This document shows positions 1-9,368 of a DNA stretch of 64,000 nucleotides, piece by piece; the stretch's first letter is position 1; every line of letters starts with the position of its first letter. The stretch is from Leucobacter aridicollis (GTDB taxonomy: Bacteria; Actinomycetota; Actinomycetes; Actinomycetales; Microbacteriaceae), in contig NZ_JACCBD010000001.1 of assembly GCF_013409595.1 (NCBI RefSeq), forward strand, positions 3,224,001 to 3,288,000, read 5' to 3'. The position numbers and the translations under genes are program-made. The notes beneath the pieces are model-generated. The model was not told the origin of the DNA. It did not search any database and worked only from the letters and a program-made list of their open reading frames with translations.

Positions 1-1230
1 GAGCGCGCCGAGGCCTTTGTCGCCTGGGGCAGCGCCGCCGGATCCTTCGCCGCCCGGGCCTCCCGCAGCAGCGGCAGCCCCATCGCTCTCGACCTCACCG
101 ACGTCGGGCTGACACGAGACACACTCGGTCCCTTGCTCGCAGGGCTCCTACGCGGGGCGGGGTCACCCGACCTCAGGGCTGTCATCGCTATTTCGCTTCC
201 GCCCGAGCTCTGCGGGGAGACGTTCGAAGGAGCGCTCAGCACCGAGCGGGCGTGCTGGCGTGCCCGGGAACTCGCGATCGGGCTCACCAACGCTCGCGGC
301 GGCCAGCTCACACCCGAGCTCTTCGCCTGCCGCGCCCGCGAAGCGGCGTCCGGGGCAGGCCTTGGCATTCGCGTCACCGAGGCGGGAAGCCTCGCACGTG
401 CAGGCTTTGGCGGCATCACCGCGATCGGACGGGGGTCAGCGCAACCTCCCGTGCTCGTCGAGCTCTGGTACGCGGGGCCAGACGGACCGGGCGATGCGCC
501 GCCCCCGAACGCCGTGGCGCTCGCCGGGAAGGGCGTCACATTCGACTCCGGTGGCCTCTCACTCAAACCACCCACGGCGATGTATTCGATGCACACCGAT
601 TGCGCGGGCGCTGCGGTGGTGCTTGCCGCGCTCACTGAGCTTCGCGAACTCGGCGCTGAGGTGCCCGTCTACGCGGCGCTCCCACTCGTCGAGAACCTTC
701 CCGGCCCAAACGCTGTGCGGCCGGGGGACGTCGTCACCACCCGGTCTGGCGTTGGACTCGAGATCGTCGACACGGACTTCGAGGGCCGGGTCGTCCTCGC
801 CGACGCGATCGCGGTGCTTGCCGAGGCCGCGCCCCGCGCGATCGTCAGCCTCGCGACCCTTACCTACCAAATCTCCGTCGCACTCGGGCCCGAGATCGCG
901 GGCCTCTTCGCGCGCGACGCGCAGCTTGGGGAACGGCTCGAGCGGGCCGCAGACGGCGCAGGCGAAGCGCTCTGGCAGATGCCGTGGGCGACACGTTACG
1001 CGCCGCAGCTGCGCTCGAGCGCCCCCGGCGCCGAGTTGCGAAACCATCCGCTGAGCGATACCGGGCGTGCAATCACGGCGGCTCTGTTTCTCGGCGAGTT
1101 CGCTCCCCGCGAGATCCCCTTCGCGCACATCGACTTCGCTGGCCCGGCCGTCCGGTCGACACCGGATGGGCCCGCCGCAACGGGGTACGGGGTGCGGACG
1201 CTGCTCGAGCTCCTGCTGAGCTGGCGTTAG
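1..1230 (+). CDS. M17 leucyl aminopeptidase family protein, 5' end cut off by the window
   Basis: The reading frame is open from base 1, so the start lies outside the window; the first TTG at 133 is only the first start-like codon inside. The protein matches the catalytic half of cytosolic M17 (PepA-type) aminopeptidases, which release N-terminal residues from peptides using two metal ions. The metal and active-site segments are visible: GKGVTFDSGG with its Lys and Asp, a following MHTDCAG Asp, and DTDFEGR, which stands for the usual NTDAEGR and keeps Asp, Glu and the catalytic Arg. About 409 residues are present. It ends with TAG 20 bp before the convergent amidohydrolase gene. Family assignment is firm; substrate preference is not visible. 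Confidence 0.9.
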   Translation, partial: ERAEAFVAWGSAAGSFAARASRSSGSPIALDLTDVGLTRDTLGPLLAGLLRGAGSPDLRAVIAISLPPELCGETFEGALSTERACWRARELAIGLTNARGGQLTPELFACRAREAASGAGLGIRVTEAGSLARAGFGGITAIGRGSAQPPVLVELWYAGPDGPGDAPPPNAVALAGKGVTFDSGGLSLKPPTAMYSMHTDCAGAAVVLAALTELRELGAEVPVYAALPLVENLPGPNAVRPGDVVTTRSGVGLEIVDTDFEGRVVLADAIAVLAEAAPRAIVSLATLTYQISVALGPEIAGLFARDAQLGERLERAADGAGEALWQMPWATRYAPQLRSSAPGAELRNHPLSDTGRAITAALFLGEFAPREIPFAHIDFAGPAVRSTPDGPAATGYGVRTLLELLLSWR

Positions 1231-1250
1231 CGTCGGCACCCCGTCTGCCG

Positions 1251-2447
1251 TTACTGGGAGGCCAGGGTGCCGCCGAGCACGACGTGCTCGCGGGAGCCCG
1301 GCTCCCACAGCGCGGCCGGCTCCGCAAGCGGGTCGCCTGTGAGCACAACGGCGTCACCGAACGCCCCGGGGGCGAGGCTTCCCGCGCGCGGTTCGCGCAG
1401 GATCGAAGCGTTGCCTGCGGTCATCGACGCAAGCGCTGCTGCGGGACCGAGCGCCGCGACCTGGAGCTCGACGCCGCACAACTGCTCGTCCTCCATATCG
1501 CCCATGAGGTCGGTGCCGAACCCAACGGTGATTCCTGCCTCGGACGCGAGTGCCGCCGCGTCTCGCCCGCGCGAGAGCACCTCGGCGTTCTTCGCGAGCG
1601 AGACCTCGTTGAGCCCAAGCGCGGGGCCCCGCCGTGCCATCGCATCGTACGTCGCGAGCGTCGGCACGAGTGCGGTGCCGCGCCTCGCCATCTCGGCGAC
1701 GGTCTCGGCGTCGATGAGGTTCCCGTGCTCGATGCAGTCAACGCCATTCTCGATAGAGTGCAGCACTGACTCCGCTGAGTACGAGTGAGCCGTCACGTAG
1801 CTTCCTCGCCTGTGGGCCTCGTCGGCAACCGCGCGAAGCTCTTCGCCCGAGTACTGGGGCACGCGCACCGGGTCAGTGAGCGAGAACACACCGCCTGAGG
1901 TCATGACCTTGATCGCGTGAGCCCCCGTGCGCAGCCGCTCGCGAACGGCGACTCGCAGGTTGGTGACGCCGTCAACGACCTCGCACATGTGACCGTGGCC
2001 GAAGCACACGTCGACGTGCTGCGAGCGCGGGTCACCGTGACCGCCGGTCTGGCTCAGCGCCGGCCCCGTAAACAGGTAGCGTGGCGAAGGGAGCAGCCCG
2101 GCCTCCACTGCGCGCTGCAGTCCGATGTCGCCGCCGGCCACATCGCGAACCGTCGTGAATCCACGCGCAAGCGCTCCGCCCAGCCGGTTTCGTGCGTTGA
2201 GCGCCGCGTAGCTCAACGGGCCGCGCTCGTTCTCAAGCCCGTCCATGCTCAGCGCATAGGCGTGAAAGTGGGCATCGATAAGGCCCGGGATAACCCACCG
2301 CCCAGCCCCGTCGATGACCTGCGCTTCCGGTGTCGCGCGGTCAGCCACGACGCCGTTTGTCATGATGAGGTCTTGCGCCTCAAACCCCCGCTCTACGCCC
2401 TGCCAGACGCGGGCACCCGTGATCACCAATGATCCCTGCTGCAACAT
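1251..2447 (-). CDS. Zinc-dependent amidohydrolase (COG1228, imidazolonepropionase/prolidase-like), copy 1
   Basis: 398-residue amidohydrolase-superfamily enzyme. The start is the ATG at 2447, which has AGGAG five bases upstream; a longer frame begins at 2540 but has no such site. Seen: the metal-binding HFH after the PGLIDAH turn, a KVMTSGG segment carrying the likely carboxylated Lys, later His residues in TAHSYS and CIEHGN, and the catalytic Asp in GFGTDLMGD. This is the pattern of the binuclear COG1228 group, which contains Xaa-Pro/Xaa-Arg dipeptidases and ring-opening enzymes. No signal peptide is present, so it acts in the cytoplasm. It is the last gene of the left HyuA-HyuB operon and is highly similar to the gene at 18832-20016. 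The exact substrate cannot be read from sequence. Confidence 0.9.
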   Translation of the reverse strand: MLQQGSLVITGARVWQGVERGFEAQDLIMTNGVVADRATPEAQVIDGAGRWVIPGLIDAHFHAYALSMDGLENERGPLSYAALNARNRLGGALARGFTTVRDVAGGDIGLQRAVEAGLLPSPRYLFTGPALSQTGGHGDPRSQHVDVCFGHGHMCEVVDGVTNLRVAVRERLRTGAHAIKVMTSGGVFSLTDPVRVPQYSGEELRAVADEAHRRGSYVTAHSYSAESVLHSIENGVDCIEHGNLIDAETVAEMARRGTALVPTLATYDAMARRGPALGLNEVSLAKNAEVLSRGRDAAALASEAGITVGFGTDLMGDMEDEQLCGVELQVAALGPAAALASMTAGNASILREPRAGSLAPGAFGDAVVLTGDPLAEPAALWEPGSREHVVLGGTLASQ

Positions 2448-2502
2448 CTCTCCTACCTTTCTGTGATGATCCTCATCCGCCCGCGGCCGCGGGTGAATGC
2501 AC

Positions 2503-2535
2503 TGAGGGCCCGCCACGAGTCGTAGCGGGCCCTCA
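2503..2535 (-). terminator. 11-bp GC-rich hairpin between HyuB and the amidohydrolase gene
   Basis: Perfect inverted repeat with arms 2503-2513 and 2525-2535 and an 11-base loop, ten bases after the HyuB stop. It lacks a U-run on the minus strand, so it is a weak terminator or an mRNA-stabilising/attenuating hairpin rather than a strong stop. Confidence 0.55.
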
Positions 2536-2544
2536 GACACTGCG

Positions 2545-4257
2545 TTAGCTCAGCGCTGCGCGGCGCTCGGCAGTCGCCGATACGTCGACGGTAAGCTCGT
2601 CGGTGAGCACGAGCATGTAGTCGCGCGCGGCCGCCTCAGCCGAGACGAAACCGTTGCGCAGGTCGCGCTCGATCGCCGCGAAGTCGCGCTCGAGCGGATC
2701 ACCGTATCCACCACCGCCGCCGGTCGCGTTCACGAGCACCTCGCCGGCCTCGAGGAGGTTGTAGCTGCCGCCCTTCCACTCCTCGCGCTCGGTGCCCGGG
2801 TTCAAGATCACGGCGTTCGGCGTTCCCTCGTTGCCACCCGCAACGCTCCACGGGTTCGTCTGGGTCTTGTAGACGAGCATGATGCCCGTGCCCGGCGCTG
2901 TGTAGCGGTACGAGCGCGAGATACCGACGCCACCTCGGTGCTTGCCAGCGCCGCCGCTGTCCTGGCGATACCCGTAGTGCTCGAGGAAGAGCGGGGTCCG
3001 CATCTCGAAGACCTCGACCGGCGTATTCCGGCAGCCGGGCTCCGAGAGATGCATGATCCCGTCCTCGCCGTCGTGCGTCGCGGTGCCACCGAAGCCGACC
3101 GCCTCATTGCTGCCGTCCTGCCACAGCTCACCGGTTCGCGGGTTCGTACCGAGCCCGATGAACGCGCACACGTCACCGCCCGACGACGCAGGGATTCGGT
3201 CTGGCATACCCTGCGCAAGCGCCTTCAGGATGACCTCACCCGCAAGGATGCCCGTCCACAGCGTAAAGGTCGGCATCGGCGGCACGGCGTGCACCACAGA
3301 GCCTTCCTCGGTGACGACGCGCATCGGGGCGAAGTTACCCGCGACAACGGGCGAGTCCGGCGTCGTGATCGACTTGAAGATGAGACATGAGGCTGCCTCG
3401 GTGAGCCCGAGGGGCACATTCACCGGCCCCTTCACGTTCTTCGCGCTGCCGGTCCAGTCGATGACCATCTCTTCGTCGGTGATCGTCACGGTGCACTGCA
3501 GCTTCACGAGCTGGCCGACATCCACGCCATCTTCGTCGACGTAGTCAACCGCGGTCCAGGTGCCCTTCGGCAGCTTCTCGAGCGCGAGACGCGAGAGCTT
3601 CTCGCCGTGCTCGTTGATCGCGCGCATCGCCTCCGTGAGGGTGTTAGCGCCGTACTTTTCAGCGAGCTCCTGGGTGCGCTTGACACCGGTGAAGCACGCC
3701 GAAACCTGCGACTGAATGTCGCCGACGGTGTGCCGCGGGCGGCGGCTGTTGAACTTGATGATGTTGAAGACATCCTCGTTGCGCACCCCGCGGCGGTACA
3801 GCTTCGAGGCCGGGAGCATGAGCCCCTCCTGCGCGAGGTCGGTCGAGTCCATCACATAGCCAGGGTCCTTCTGGTTCAGGTCGGTGACGTGGACGCGGCA
3901 GGTCGCGAAGCCGATCAGCTCGTCTTCGAAGTGAATCGGCGCGAACACCAGGGGGTCGAGCGCGTGGGCGCTCGACCAGTACGGGTAGTTGATGATGAAG
4001 ACGTCACCCGGCTCCATCGCATCCTTGCCGAGGAAGTTGATCGCGTGCTTCACTCCCGCGTCGTTACCCCGGGTAAAGACCGCGACGCCGGGGGTATCGG
4101 CGACAACGTCGCCGTTGGCGTCGTGGAGCCCAATGCCGTAGTCGTGCACCTCGTACACCACGGTGTTGTAGGCCGTGCGGCAGAGGTTGCGTGCGATCTC
4201 TTCAGCCGCGGCGAGCAGGCCGTGCCGAATGATCTCAGTCGTGATTGCGTCTACCAT
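2545..4257 (-). CDS. hyuB: Hydantoinase/oxoprolinase B subunit (HyuB family), copy 1
   Basis: 570-residue HyuB-family protein, the partner of HyuA in ATP-dependent opening of cyclic amides (N-methylhydantoin, 5-oxoproline and relatives) and in acetone/acetophenone carboxylase-type enzymes. The start at 4257 lies one base after the HyuA stop, so the pair is translationally coupled; the frame extends upstream to 4566 only by reading through HyuA. Family hallmarks seen: the N-terminal ITTEIIRHGL and YNTVVYEVHDYG block, the GNDAGVKHA and PGDVFIINYPY region, and the Gly-rich C-terminal TGGGGGYGDP loop. Length is normal for the family. A hairpin follows. Substrate not determinable. Confidence 0.93.
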   Translation of the reverse strand: MVDAITTEIIRHGLLAAAEEIARNLCRTAYNTVVYEVHDYGIGLHDANGDVVADTPGVAVFTRGNDAGVKHAINFLGKDAMEPGDVFIINYPYWSSAHALDPLVFAPIHFEDELIGFATCRVHVTDLNQKDPGYVMDSTDLAQEGLMLPASKLYRRGVRNEDVFNIIKFNSRRPRHTVGDIQSQVSACFTGVKRTQELAEKYGANTLTEAMRAINEHGEKLSRLALEKLPKGTWTAVDYVDEDGVDVGQLVKLQCTVTITDEEMVIDWTGSAKNVKGPVNVPLGLTEAASCLIFKSITTPDSPVVAGNFAPMRVVTEEGSVVHAVPPMPTFTLWTGILAGEVILKALAQGMPDRIPASSGGDVCAFIGLGTNPRTGELWQDGSNEAVGFGGTATHDGEDGIMHLSEPGCRNTPVEVFEMRTPLFLEHYGYRQDSGGAGKHRGGVGISRSYRYTAPGTGIMLVYKTQTNPWSVAGGNEGTPNAVILNPGTEREEWKGGSYNLLEAGEVLVNATGGGGGYGDPLERDFAAIERDLRNGFVSAEAAARDYMLVLTDELTVDVSATAERRAALS

Positions 4258-4258
4258 G

Positions 4259-6307
4259 TCAGGCGCCCTTCTCCGAGTGCTGGATACGAATGTTGAGCTC
4301 GCCGTACTCCCCGACCACGAGGCGGTCGCCCGCGTGCAGCACGGTGGTTGCGGTGTGCTCTGTGATGACTGCCGGGCCGTCGACGACGTCGCCGGAAAGC
4401 AGCGCCTCTCGCGCAACGAGTGCGTACTCTGCGGCCTCGTCGCCCGGGAGCACGACGGAGCGGATGCCGCCCGGGTAGCTCTCACCCGAGGCGCGCGCCG
4501 GGAGCTTCGGGAGCGCCGGCTTGTCGACCACGCCGACCGCGACGAGACGGAGTGTTGTGACCTCAATCGGGTCGTCCATGACGTGCCCGTACTGGCGTTC
4601 GTGAAGCTCGTTAAACTGCGCCGCGATCTCGGCGCGGGGGTCGCCGATCCTGTCAGGCAACTCGACGGAGACGGCGTGCTCTTGGCCGAGGTATCGCACG
4701 TTTACGGAGCGGTGGAACACCCGTGCGTCGGGAGCAAAGCCCTCGTCCGCGAGCATGCCTGCCGCCTCTTCTTCCATGTCAGCGAAGAGCGCTTCGGCGC
4801 GAGCGGGGTCGAGCGAGTCGAGCGGCTCGACGCAGGTGCGCGACAGGTTGTGCTGCACATCTGCCATGAGCATGCCGAGCGCGGAGAACGCGCCCTGTCC
4901 CGGCGGCACGATGACCTCGGGGATACCAAGCTCGCGGGCCACGTCGACCGCGACGAGCCCACCGCCACCACCGAATGAGAGCAGCGAGAAGTCTTTCGGG
5001 TCGTGGCCCAGCTCGATCGAGATCGCGCGCACAGCACCCATGATCTTCGTGTTCGAGATGCGGATCATGCCACGCGCAAGCTCGGTCACGCTGATGCCCA
5101 TCGCCTCGGCGATCGGGGTGAGGGCCGCGAGCGACTTCTCACGGTCGAGCGTGAGCTCGCCGCCGAGTGGAGTGTCGGTTCCCAGGTAGCCGACAGCGAG
5201 CGCGGCATCAGTAAACGTTGGCTCGGTGCCGCCGCGGCCATAGGCCGCGGGCCCGGGCATCGCACCCGCGCTCTTCGGGCCGACCTGAAGCCCGCCAGCC
5301 TCATCGAGGTATCCGAGTGAGCCACCACCCGCGCCGATCGTGTGGATGTAGAGCGACGGTGTGTTGATGGGTAGGCTCTCGAACTCAGCGCCGTGGTACA
5401 GCACGGGCTCGCCGTCGAGCACGAGCGAGGCGTCAAGGCTGGTACCACCCATGTCGATCGTGATGAGGTTCGGCCTGTCGATGAGCTTTGAGAAGCCCGC
5501 CGCGCCGACGACTCCGCCCGCCGGGCCAGAAAGGATGAGGTTCACGGGCTGTTCGCGCGCCGTCGATGCCGTCATGGCACCGCCGCCGGAGCGCGACATC
5601 AGGAACTTGCCGTCGAAACCGCGATCAGCGAGCTCGCCCTCGAGCGTGCGGAGGTAGTTGTGCATGATCGGCTTGATGTAGGCGTCGAGCACCGCGGTGC
5701 TGGTGCGCTCGTACTCGCGGTACTCGCGCGACAGTTCGTGCGAGATTGTGACCTGCACGCCGGGCGCCTCTTCGGCGAGAATCTCGCGCATGCGCAGCTC
5801 GTGGGCCGGGTTCACGTAGGAGTGCAAGAAGGCAACCGCGACAGCCGCATAGCCGCGCCGCGCGATTTCGCGGGCGAGCTCGCGCGCCTCTGCCTCGTCG
5901 AGGGTGACCGCGACGCTGCCGTCAAACAGGCTTCTCTCGGTCACCTCGAAGGTATCGCAGCGCTCGAGCAGCGGTGCGGGCTTCCGGTAGCTGATGTCAT
6001 ACATGGGCACACGGTTGGTGCGACCGAGCAGATAGACGTCGCGGAAGCCGCGGGTCGCGATCGTCGCGATCCGCGCCCCGGTGCGCGTGAGCAGCGCGTT
6101 CAGTCCGAGCGTAGAACCGTGGTTGAACATCGCGACCTCGGAGAGGTTTGCCTCGGCCTTGTCGAACGCGGCGAGCACGCCCTCAGCCGGAGCGTGGGGC
6201 GTGGTCGGAACCTTCTCAAACCTGAGCTCGCCGGTTTCCGGGACGAGCTTGACGACGTCGGTAAAGGTTCCTCCAACGTCGATTGCAACGCGAACATTGT
6301 GCGTCAT
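4259..6307 (-). CDS. hyuA: Hydantoinase/oxoprolinase A subunit (HyuA family), copy 1
   Basis: 682-residue HyuA-family protein with the ASKHA (actin-like ATPase) fold. The first phosphate-binding motif DVGGTFTD is at residues 10-17 and a second, DMGGTSLD, near residue 285, so ATP binding looks intact. It is expected to phosphorylate or activate a cyclic amide for opening together with HyuB. ATG at 6307 has AAAGGAG upstream. It sits between the ABM-like gene (39 bp gap) and HyuB (1 bp gap) in one minus-strand operon that probably starts near 6700. Its full-length paralogue is at 16131-18173. Confidence 0.94.
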   Translation of the reverse strand: MTHNVRVAIDVGGTFTDVVKLVPETGELRFEKVPTTPHAPAEGVLAAFDKAEANLSEVAMFNHGSTLGLNALLTRTGARIATIATRGFRDVYLLGRTNRVPMYDISYRKPAPLLERCDTFEVTERSLFDGSVAVTLDEAEARELAREIARRGYAAVAVAFLHSYVNPAHELRMREILAEEAPGVQVTISHELSREYREYERTSTAVLDAYIKPIMHNYLRTLEGELADRGFDGKFLMSRSGGGAMTASTAREQPVNLILSGPAGGVVGAAGFSKLIDRPNLITIDMGGTSLDASLVLDGEPVLYHGAEFESLPINTPSLYIHTIGAGGGSLGYLDEAGGLQVGPKSAGAMPGPAAYGRGGTEPTFTDAALAVGYLGTDTPLGGELTLDREKSLAALTPIAEAMGISVTELARGMIRISNTKIMGAVRAISIELGHDPKDFSLLSFGGGGGLVAVDVARELGIPEVIVPPGQGAFSALGMLMADVQHNLSRTCVEPLDSLDPARAEALFADMEEEAAGMLADEGFAPDARVFHRSVNVRYLGQEHAVSVELPDRIGDPRAEIAAQFNELHERQYGHVMDDPIEVTTLRLVAVGVVDKPALPKLPARASGESYPGGIRSVVLPGDEAAEYALVAREALLSGDVVDGPAVITEHTATTVLHAGDRLVVGEYGELNIRIQHSEKGA

Positions 6308-6346
6308 GCGGTGTACTCCTTTGTGAGTGTGAACGTTTCGGTACGG

Positions 6347-6664
6347 CTACGAGGCGCGCTCAACGCGGTGGTCGACGCGGAACAGGCGTCCGACCCCGAT
6401 CTCAGCGCCTTCGAGCAGCTTCTGGAGCTCCGGGGCGGTGCGCGAGCGCTGCGGGTGGTCCAGCCACTCCTGATAGCCCTGCTCGTCGGGCCACTCCGCG
6501 CTCACGATGATCTCGCCCGACCCGTCTGCGGCGAGCGCAATGTCGGATGACAGCTGCCTCGTGAGGTCGAGAGATTCCTGCAGGATGAGCTCGCGGCGAT
6601 AGAGCTCGAGAATGCGCTCTGCTTTCTCGGGCGTCGTGCGCAGCGTGAGTACGGAACGGAACAT
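6347..6664 (-). CDS. Small ABM-like (antibiotic biosynthesis monooxygenase fold) protein
   Basis: 105 residues from the ATG at 6664, which has GAGGAG ten bases upstream. The pattern (MFRSVLTLRTTPEKAERILELYRR..., then EIIVSAEWPDEQGYQEWLDHP) resembles the dimeric alpha-beta ABM barrel used by small oxygenases, isomerases and binding proteins. It leads the operon ABM-HyuA-HyuB-amidohydrolase, so it likely handles the same substrate or a reaction intermediate. The fold call is from pattern recognition only; catalytic residues are not identifiable. Confidence 0.7.
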   Translation of the reverse strand: MFRSVLTLRTTPEKAERILELYRRELILQESLDLTRQLSSDIALAADGSGEIIVSAEWPDEQGYQEWLDHPQRSRTAPELQKLLEGAEIGVGRLFRVDHRVERAS

Positions 6665-6745
6665 GTGCGGGGCTCCTCTTTGAGTGCGAAACGCGGGTGA
6701 CTGCCCGCACGTGCGAGCGTACTTCCGCCGATTCGCCATCCCCTA

Positions 6746-6758
6746 TGCACTTTGCACA
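6746..6758 (+). promoter_or_regulatory. Candidate operator TGCACTTTGCACA before the ABM-hyuA-hyuB operon
   Basis: A 13-base motif 82 bases upstream of the ABM start, in the 122-bp gap (6665-6786) that separates this operon from pucR. Eleven of its thirteen bases recur at 18270-18282, in front of the second HyuA-HyuB operon. The TGCA-TGCA symmetry fits a dimeric regulator, most simply the local PucR protein; that link is inference. Confidence 0.4.
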
Positions 6759-6786
6759 GCGGCTGGAGCCATTCGTGTTGGAAGGG

Positions 6787-8298
6787 CTACCGTGGCAGCG
6801 ATCGCAACAGGCTGGCGAGCAACATGTGCGTTGAAAGGACCGCGGCTGGGTCCCCGAGCGGCACGCCCAGGTCTTCAGCCCGCCTGATGCGCGTCTGAAT
6901 CGTGTTGCGGTGCACGCCGAGAAGCTCGGCAGCACCCGACACCGAGCCGCGCGCGCCGAGATAGGTCACGACGGCCTCGACGATCTCGTGTGCGGCCGGA
7001 TCGGCAATGAGGTCTGGGAAGAGTCTCCCTGCCAGCCGCCCGGCGAGCTCGGTGGGAACGAGGCGGTCGAGGAGCCGGGCCGGGATCTCGGAGAACTCGA
7101 GTACCTCGGCACCGATTGCTTCGGCCACTCCATTCACACCGCTCGGGCCGGCAATGCGCGCGGCGAGCCATGCCTCTCGCACGCCGTCAAGCAGCTCCCC
7201 GTGTCCCGCGCGCTCAGCTGAGGCACCGATGCTCGCGCCGAGCAGACGGACAGCTCCGAAGCCGCGCCGGATTTCCGCGACGCTATCGGGCCGGGCGCCC
7301 CGCTCCCCCGCGGGGACAAACGCGAGCCAACCGTCGGCGATAGCGATAAGCGGTACGTCGGGCAGCGCCTGCTGCCAAACCTGGTGCACCGCCGCCCCAG
7401 CGCTCTCTCGATCTGCGACGAGAATGCACACGCACCGGTAGCGGTCGGCCACAATGTGGTCTTCGCGCAGCACCAAGGCGAGCGCGGGCTCGTCGAGTTG
7501 CCCCGCAGCCGCTGACCCGATGAGTGACGCGATCGACATGACGGGTAGCGAGTCGAGGATCGCGGTGAGCCGCGACTCGTGCAGCAACGCCCGCAGCACC
7601 GGTGCAGCCGCTCGCAGTGTCTGCTCAGCGTAGTCGCGCGTGTGCCCGCCGGTGCCGATCAGCACGAGCTCGATGTCTGCGGTGCCATGAGAGACATCAA
7701 CCGACAGCGTTTCAATCTCGCCGTCGTCGGCGCGTGTACCGTCGGAGGGCTGCGGTACCTCCTCACGGTCGACCGTGACCGCGCCCGAGACCCGCACCTG
7801 CACCTTGCTGCCACCGAACTCGCGGGAGATAAGTGATGCGAGCTCGCTCAGCGAAGCCGCCTGCGAGATGTGCTCCGAGAAGGCTTGAATGCGCGCGACA
7901 ACGCCTGCCCGCGCGATCCCAAGCTGGATCGCGATGTCGAGGCCAAGCTGGGTAATGTCGCGCCGGCTCGTGAGCAGGGCGACATTGAGCCGCCTGGCGA
8001 GCTCGACCGTGGCGTCGGTGACGGCGTGATCGGGGGCGAGCACGGCGCACGCTCGCCGCTCCCATGCGTAGCGCAGCGCTGCCGACACCATCCACCCGCC
8101 CGTCGAGACGGCGTTGCTGAGGAGCACGACGGTATCGGGCCCCACCGCGGTGATCTCTTCGATGTCGCTGATGAGCGCAAGCTCCTGCACCCTGGTCGGC
8201 GCGTCCGGCTGAAAGCGCACGCTGATGTCGCTCGCGAGACGAGACTCGGTGAGGTCCTTCAACTCAACCGCGTAGCTGCCGCGCGACCCCCACCCCAT
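6787..8298 (-). CDS. PucR-family transcriptional regulator
   Basis: 503-residue cytoplasmic regulator. The N-terminal part resembles the PucR ligand-sensing domain (segment with DIEEITAVGPDTVVLLSNAV), a GGDEF-like middle is poorly conserved, and the last 65 residues carry the PucR helix-turn-helix (GSVSGAAELLGVHRNTIQTRIRRAEDLG). PucR proteins control purine, ureide and other nitrogen-compound catabolic genes. The ATG at 8298 overlaps the stop of the DUF917 gene by one base (TGATG), so it is made with DUF917 and the HyuA-like protein. It is the only regulator inside the hydantoinase cluster and the natural candidate to control both HyuA-HyuB operons. Confidence 0.9.
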   Translation of the reverse strand: MGWGSRGSYAVELKDLTESRLASDISVRFQPDAPTRVQELALISDIEEITAVGPDTVVLLSNAVSTGGWMVSAALRYAWERRACAVLAPDHAVTDATVELARRLNVALLTSRRDITQLGLDIAIQLGIARAGVVARIQAFSEHISQAASLSELASLISREFGGSKVQVRVSGAVTVDREEVPQPSDGTRADDGEIETLSVDVSHGTADIELVLIGTGGHTRDYAEQTLRAAAPVLRALLHESRLTAILDSLPVMSIASLIGSAAAGQLDEPALALVLREDHIVADRYRCVCILVADRESAGAAVHQVWQQALPDVPLIAIADGWLAFVPAGERGARPDSVAEIRRGFGAVRLLGASIGASAERAGHGELLDGVREAWLAARIAGPSGVNGVAEAIGAEVLEFSEIPARLLDRLVPTELAGRLAGRLFPDLIADPAAHEIVEAVVTYLGARGSVSGAAELLGVHRNTIQTRIRRAEDLGVPLGDPAAVLSTHMLLASLLRSLPR

Positions 8299-9368
8299 CA
8301 CTGCTGCACCCCCAGCGCCGCGAACGCGGTGGGGCCGGCGAGCTTCATACCCGCCGGCGAGTACCAGGCCGCGTCGGCCGTCATCACCAAAATGTCGATC
8401 GTGTTTCCCGCCCACAGATCTTCAAGGGTCGCCGGCGTGCCGTCACGGGCGTCGAGGATCGTGATGATGTCAGGGACGGCAGCGCGGACGACGCCGTCGA
8501 CCATGAGCAAGAGCACCTCGTCTTGGATCTCGAGCTGCACGATTCTGCCGTTCGGTTCACCCACGAGCGTGACGCTCGACGGGCGCGCGGTCTGGCCGGG
8601 TTGCGTCGCGCTCGCCGTCCAGGCAACACCGCTCACGCGGGCGCGCACACGCAGCTTCATGCCGTCCATCCGGCCGAGCGCATCGTACTTCTCCCTGATC
8701 GAAGTGTCGGCGTTCAAGATTCCCCCGATCCGCAACAGTCTGGTCGTGCTCCCCTGGACCCCGGCCGCGGCGAGCGTCGCACCCGTCATGGGGTAGCTCG
8801 CCGTTGCCGCCCAGCCCCCATAGACCCCAGCGAGTGCGCGAAGCACCCTGTCGACGCGCACGGGTTCCTCCACCTGCACGACGGCGGCCTCACCCGTGGC
8901 GCCCGCGGCCGCGACGGGCCCGGCGGGGAGCCCCGCAACGGTGAAGACCGTTTGGCTCACGAGCGGGAACACGCGCCCCATCGGGTCGGCGTCGACGAGG
9001 GGTAGGCCTGCCTGCAGCGCGACGAGCGGCGGCACCATCGCGTTCACACCCGCGGCTGCGAGAGGCATGACGCCGACAACGGGGCGGCCGAGCTCGCGTT
9101 CGATGAGCTGCAGGCAGCGCACGAACTCATCGCCGACGGGGCGCAGCTCGGCCGGCGGAAGCCCGTTGCTCACGAACCCGACCGCAACAACAAGCCCCTC
9201 TGGGTCGAGTTCGGCCGGTTCACAAAGCATCGGCCGCGCGTCGGTCTCGGTGAACAGCGCGAGCAGCCTATCGGCCTGCTCGCGCGCCCAGTCGGGATCG
9301 ATCATGCAGGCCGCGAACACCGACCCCGTATAGAGATCCTGAATCTCGCGCTCGTCCAGAGTCTTCAT
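8298..9368 (-). CDS. DUF917 family protein
   Basis: 356 residues from the ATG at 9368, which overlaps the HyuA-like stop by four bases (ATGA). The sequence matches the DUF917 family (DPEGLVVAVGFVSNG, GRPVVGVMPLAAAGVNAMVPPL, then a GLPLVDADPMGRVFPLVSQ block), proteins repeatedly found beside hydantoinase/oxoprolinase genes and of unproven function. No signal peptide or membrane segment. The tight coupling to the degenerate HyuA-like protein and PucR suggests a heteromeric unit or a sensor/accessory role rather than a separate pathway step. Confidence 0.9.
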   Translation of the reverse strand: MKTLDEREIQDLYTGSVFAACMIDPDWAREQADRLLALFTETDARPMLCEPAELDPEGLVVAVGFVSNGLPPAELRPVGDEFVRCLQLIERELGRPVVGVMPLAAAGVNAMVPPLVALQAGLPLVDADPMGRVFPLVSQTVFTVAGLPAGPVAAAGATGEAAVVQVEEPVRVDRVLRALAGVYGGWAATASYPMTGATLAAAGVQGSTTRLLRIGGILNADTSIREKYDALGRMDGMKLRVRARVSGVAWTASATQPGQTARPSSVTLVGEPNGRIVQLEIQDEVLLLMVDGVVRAAVPDIITILDARDGTPATLEDLWAGNTIDILVMTADAAWYSPAGMKLAGPTAFAALGVQQ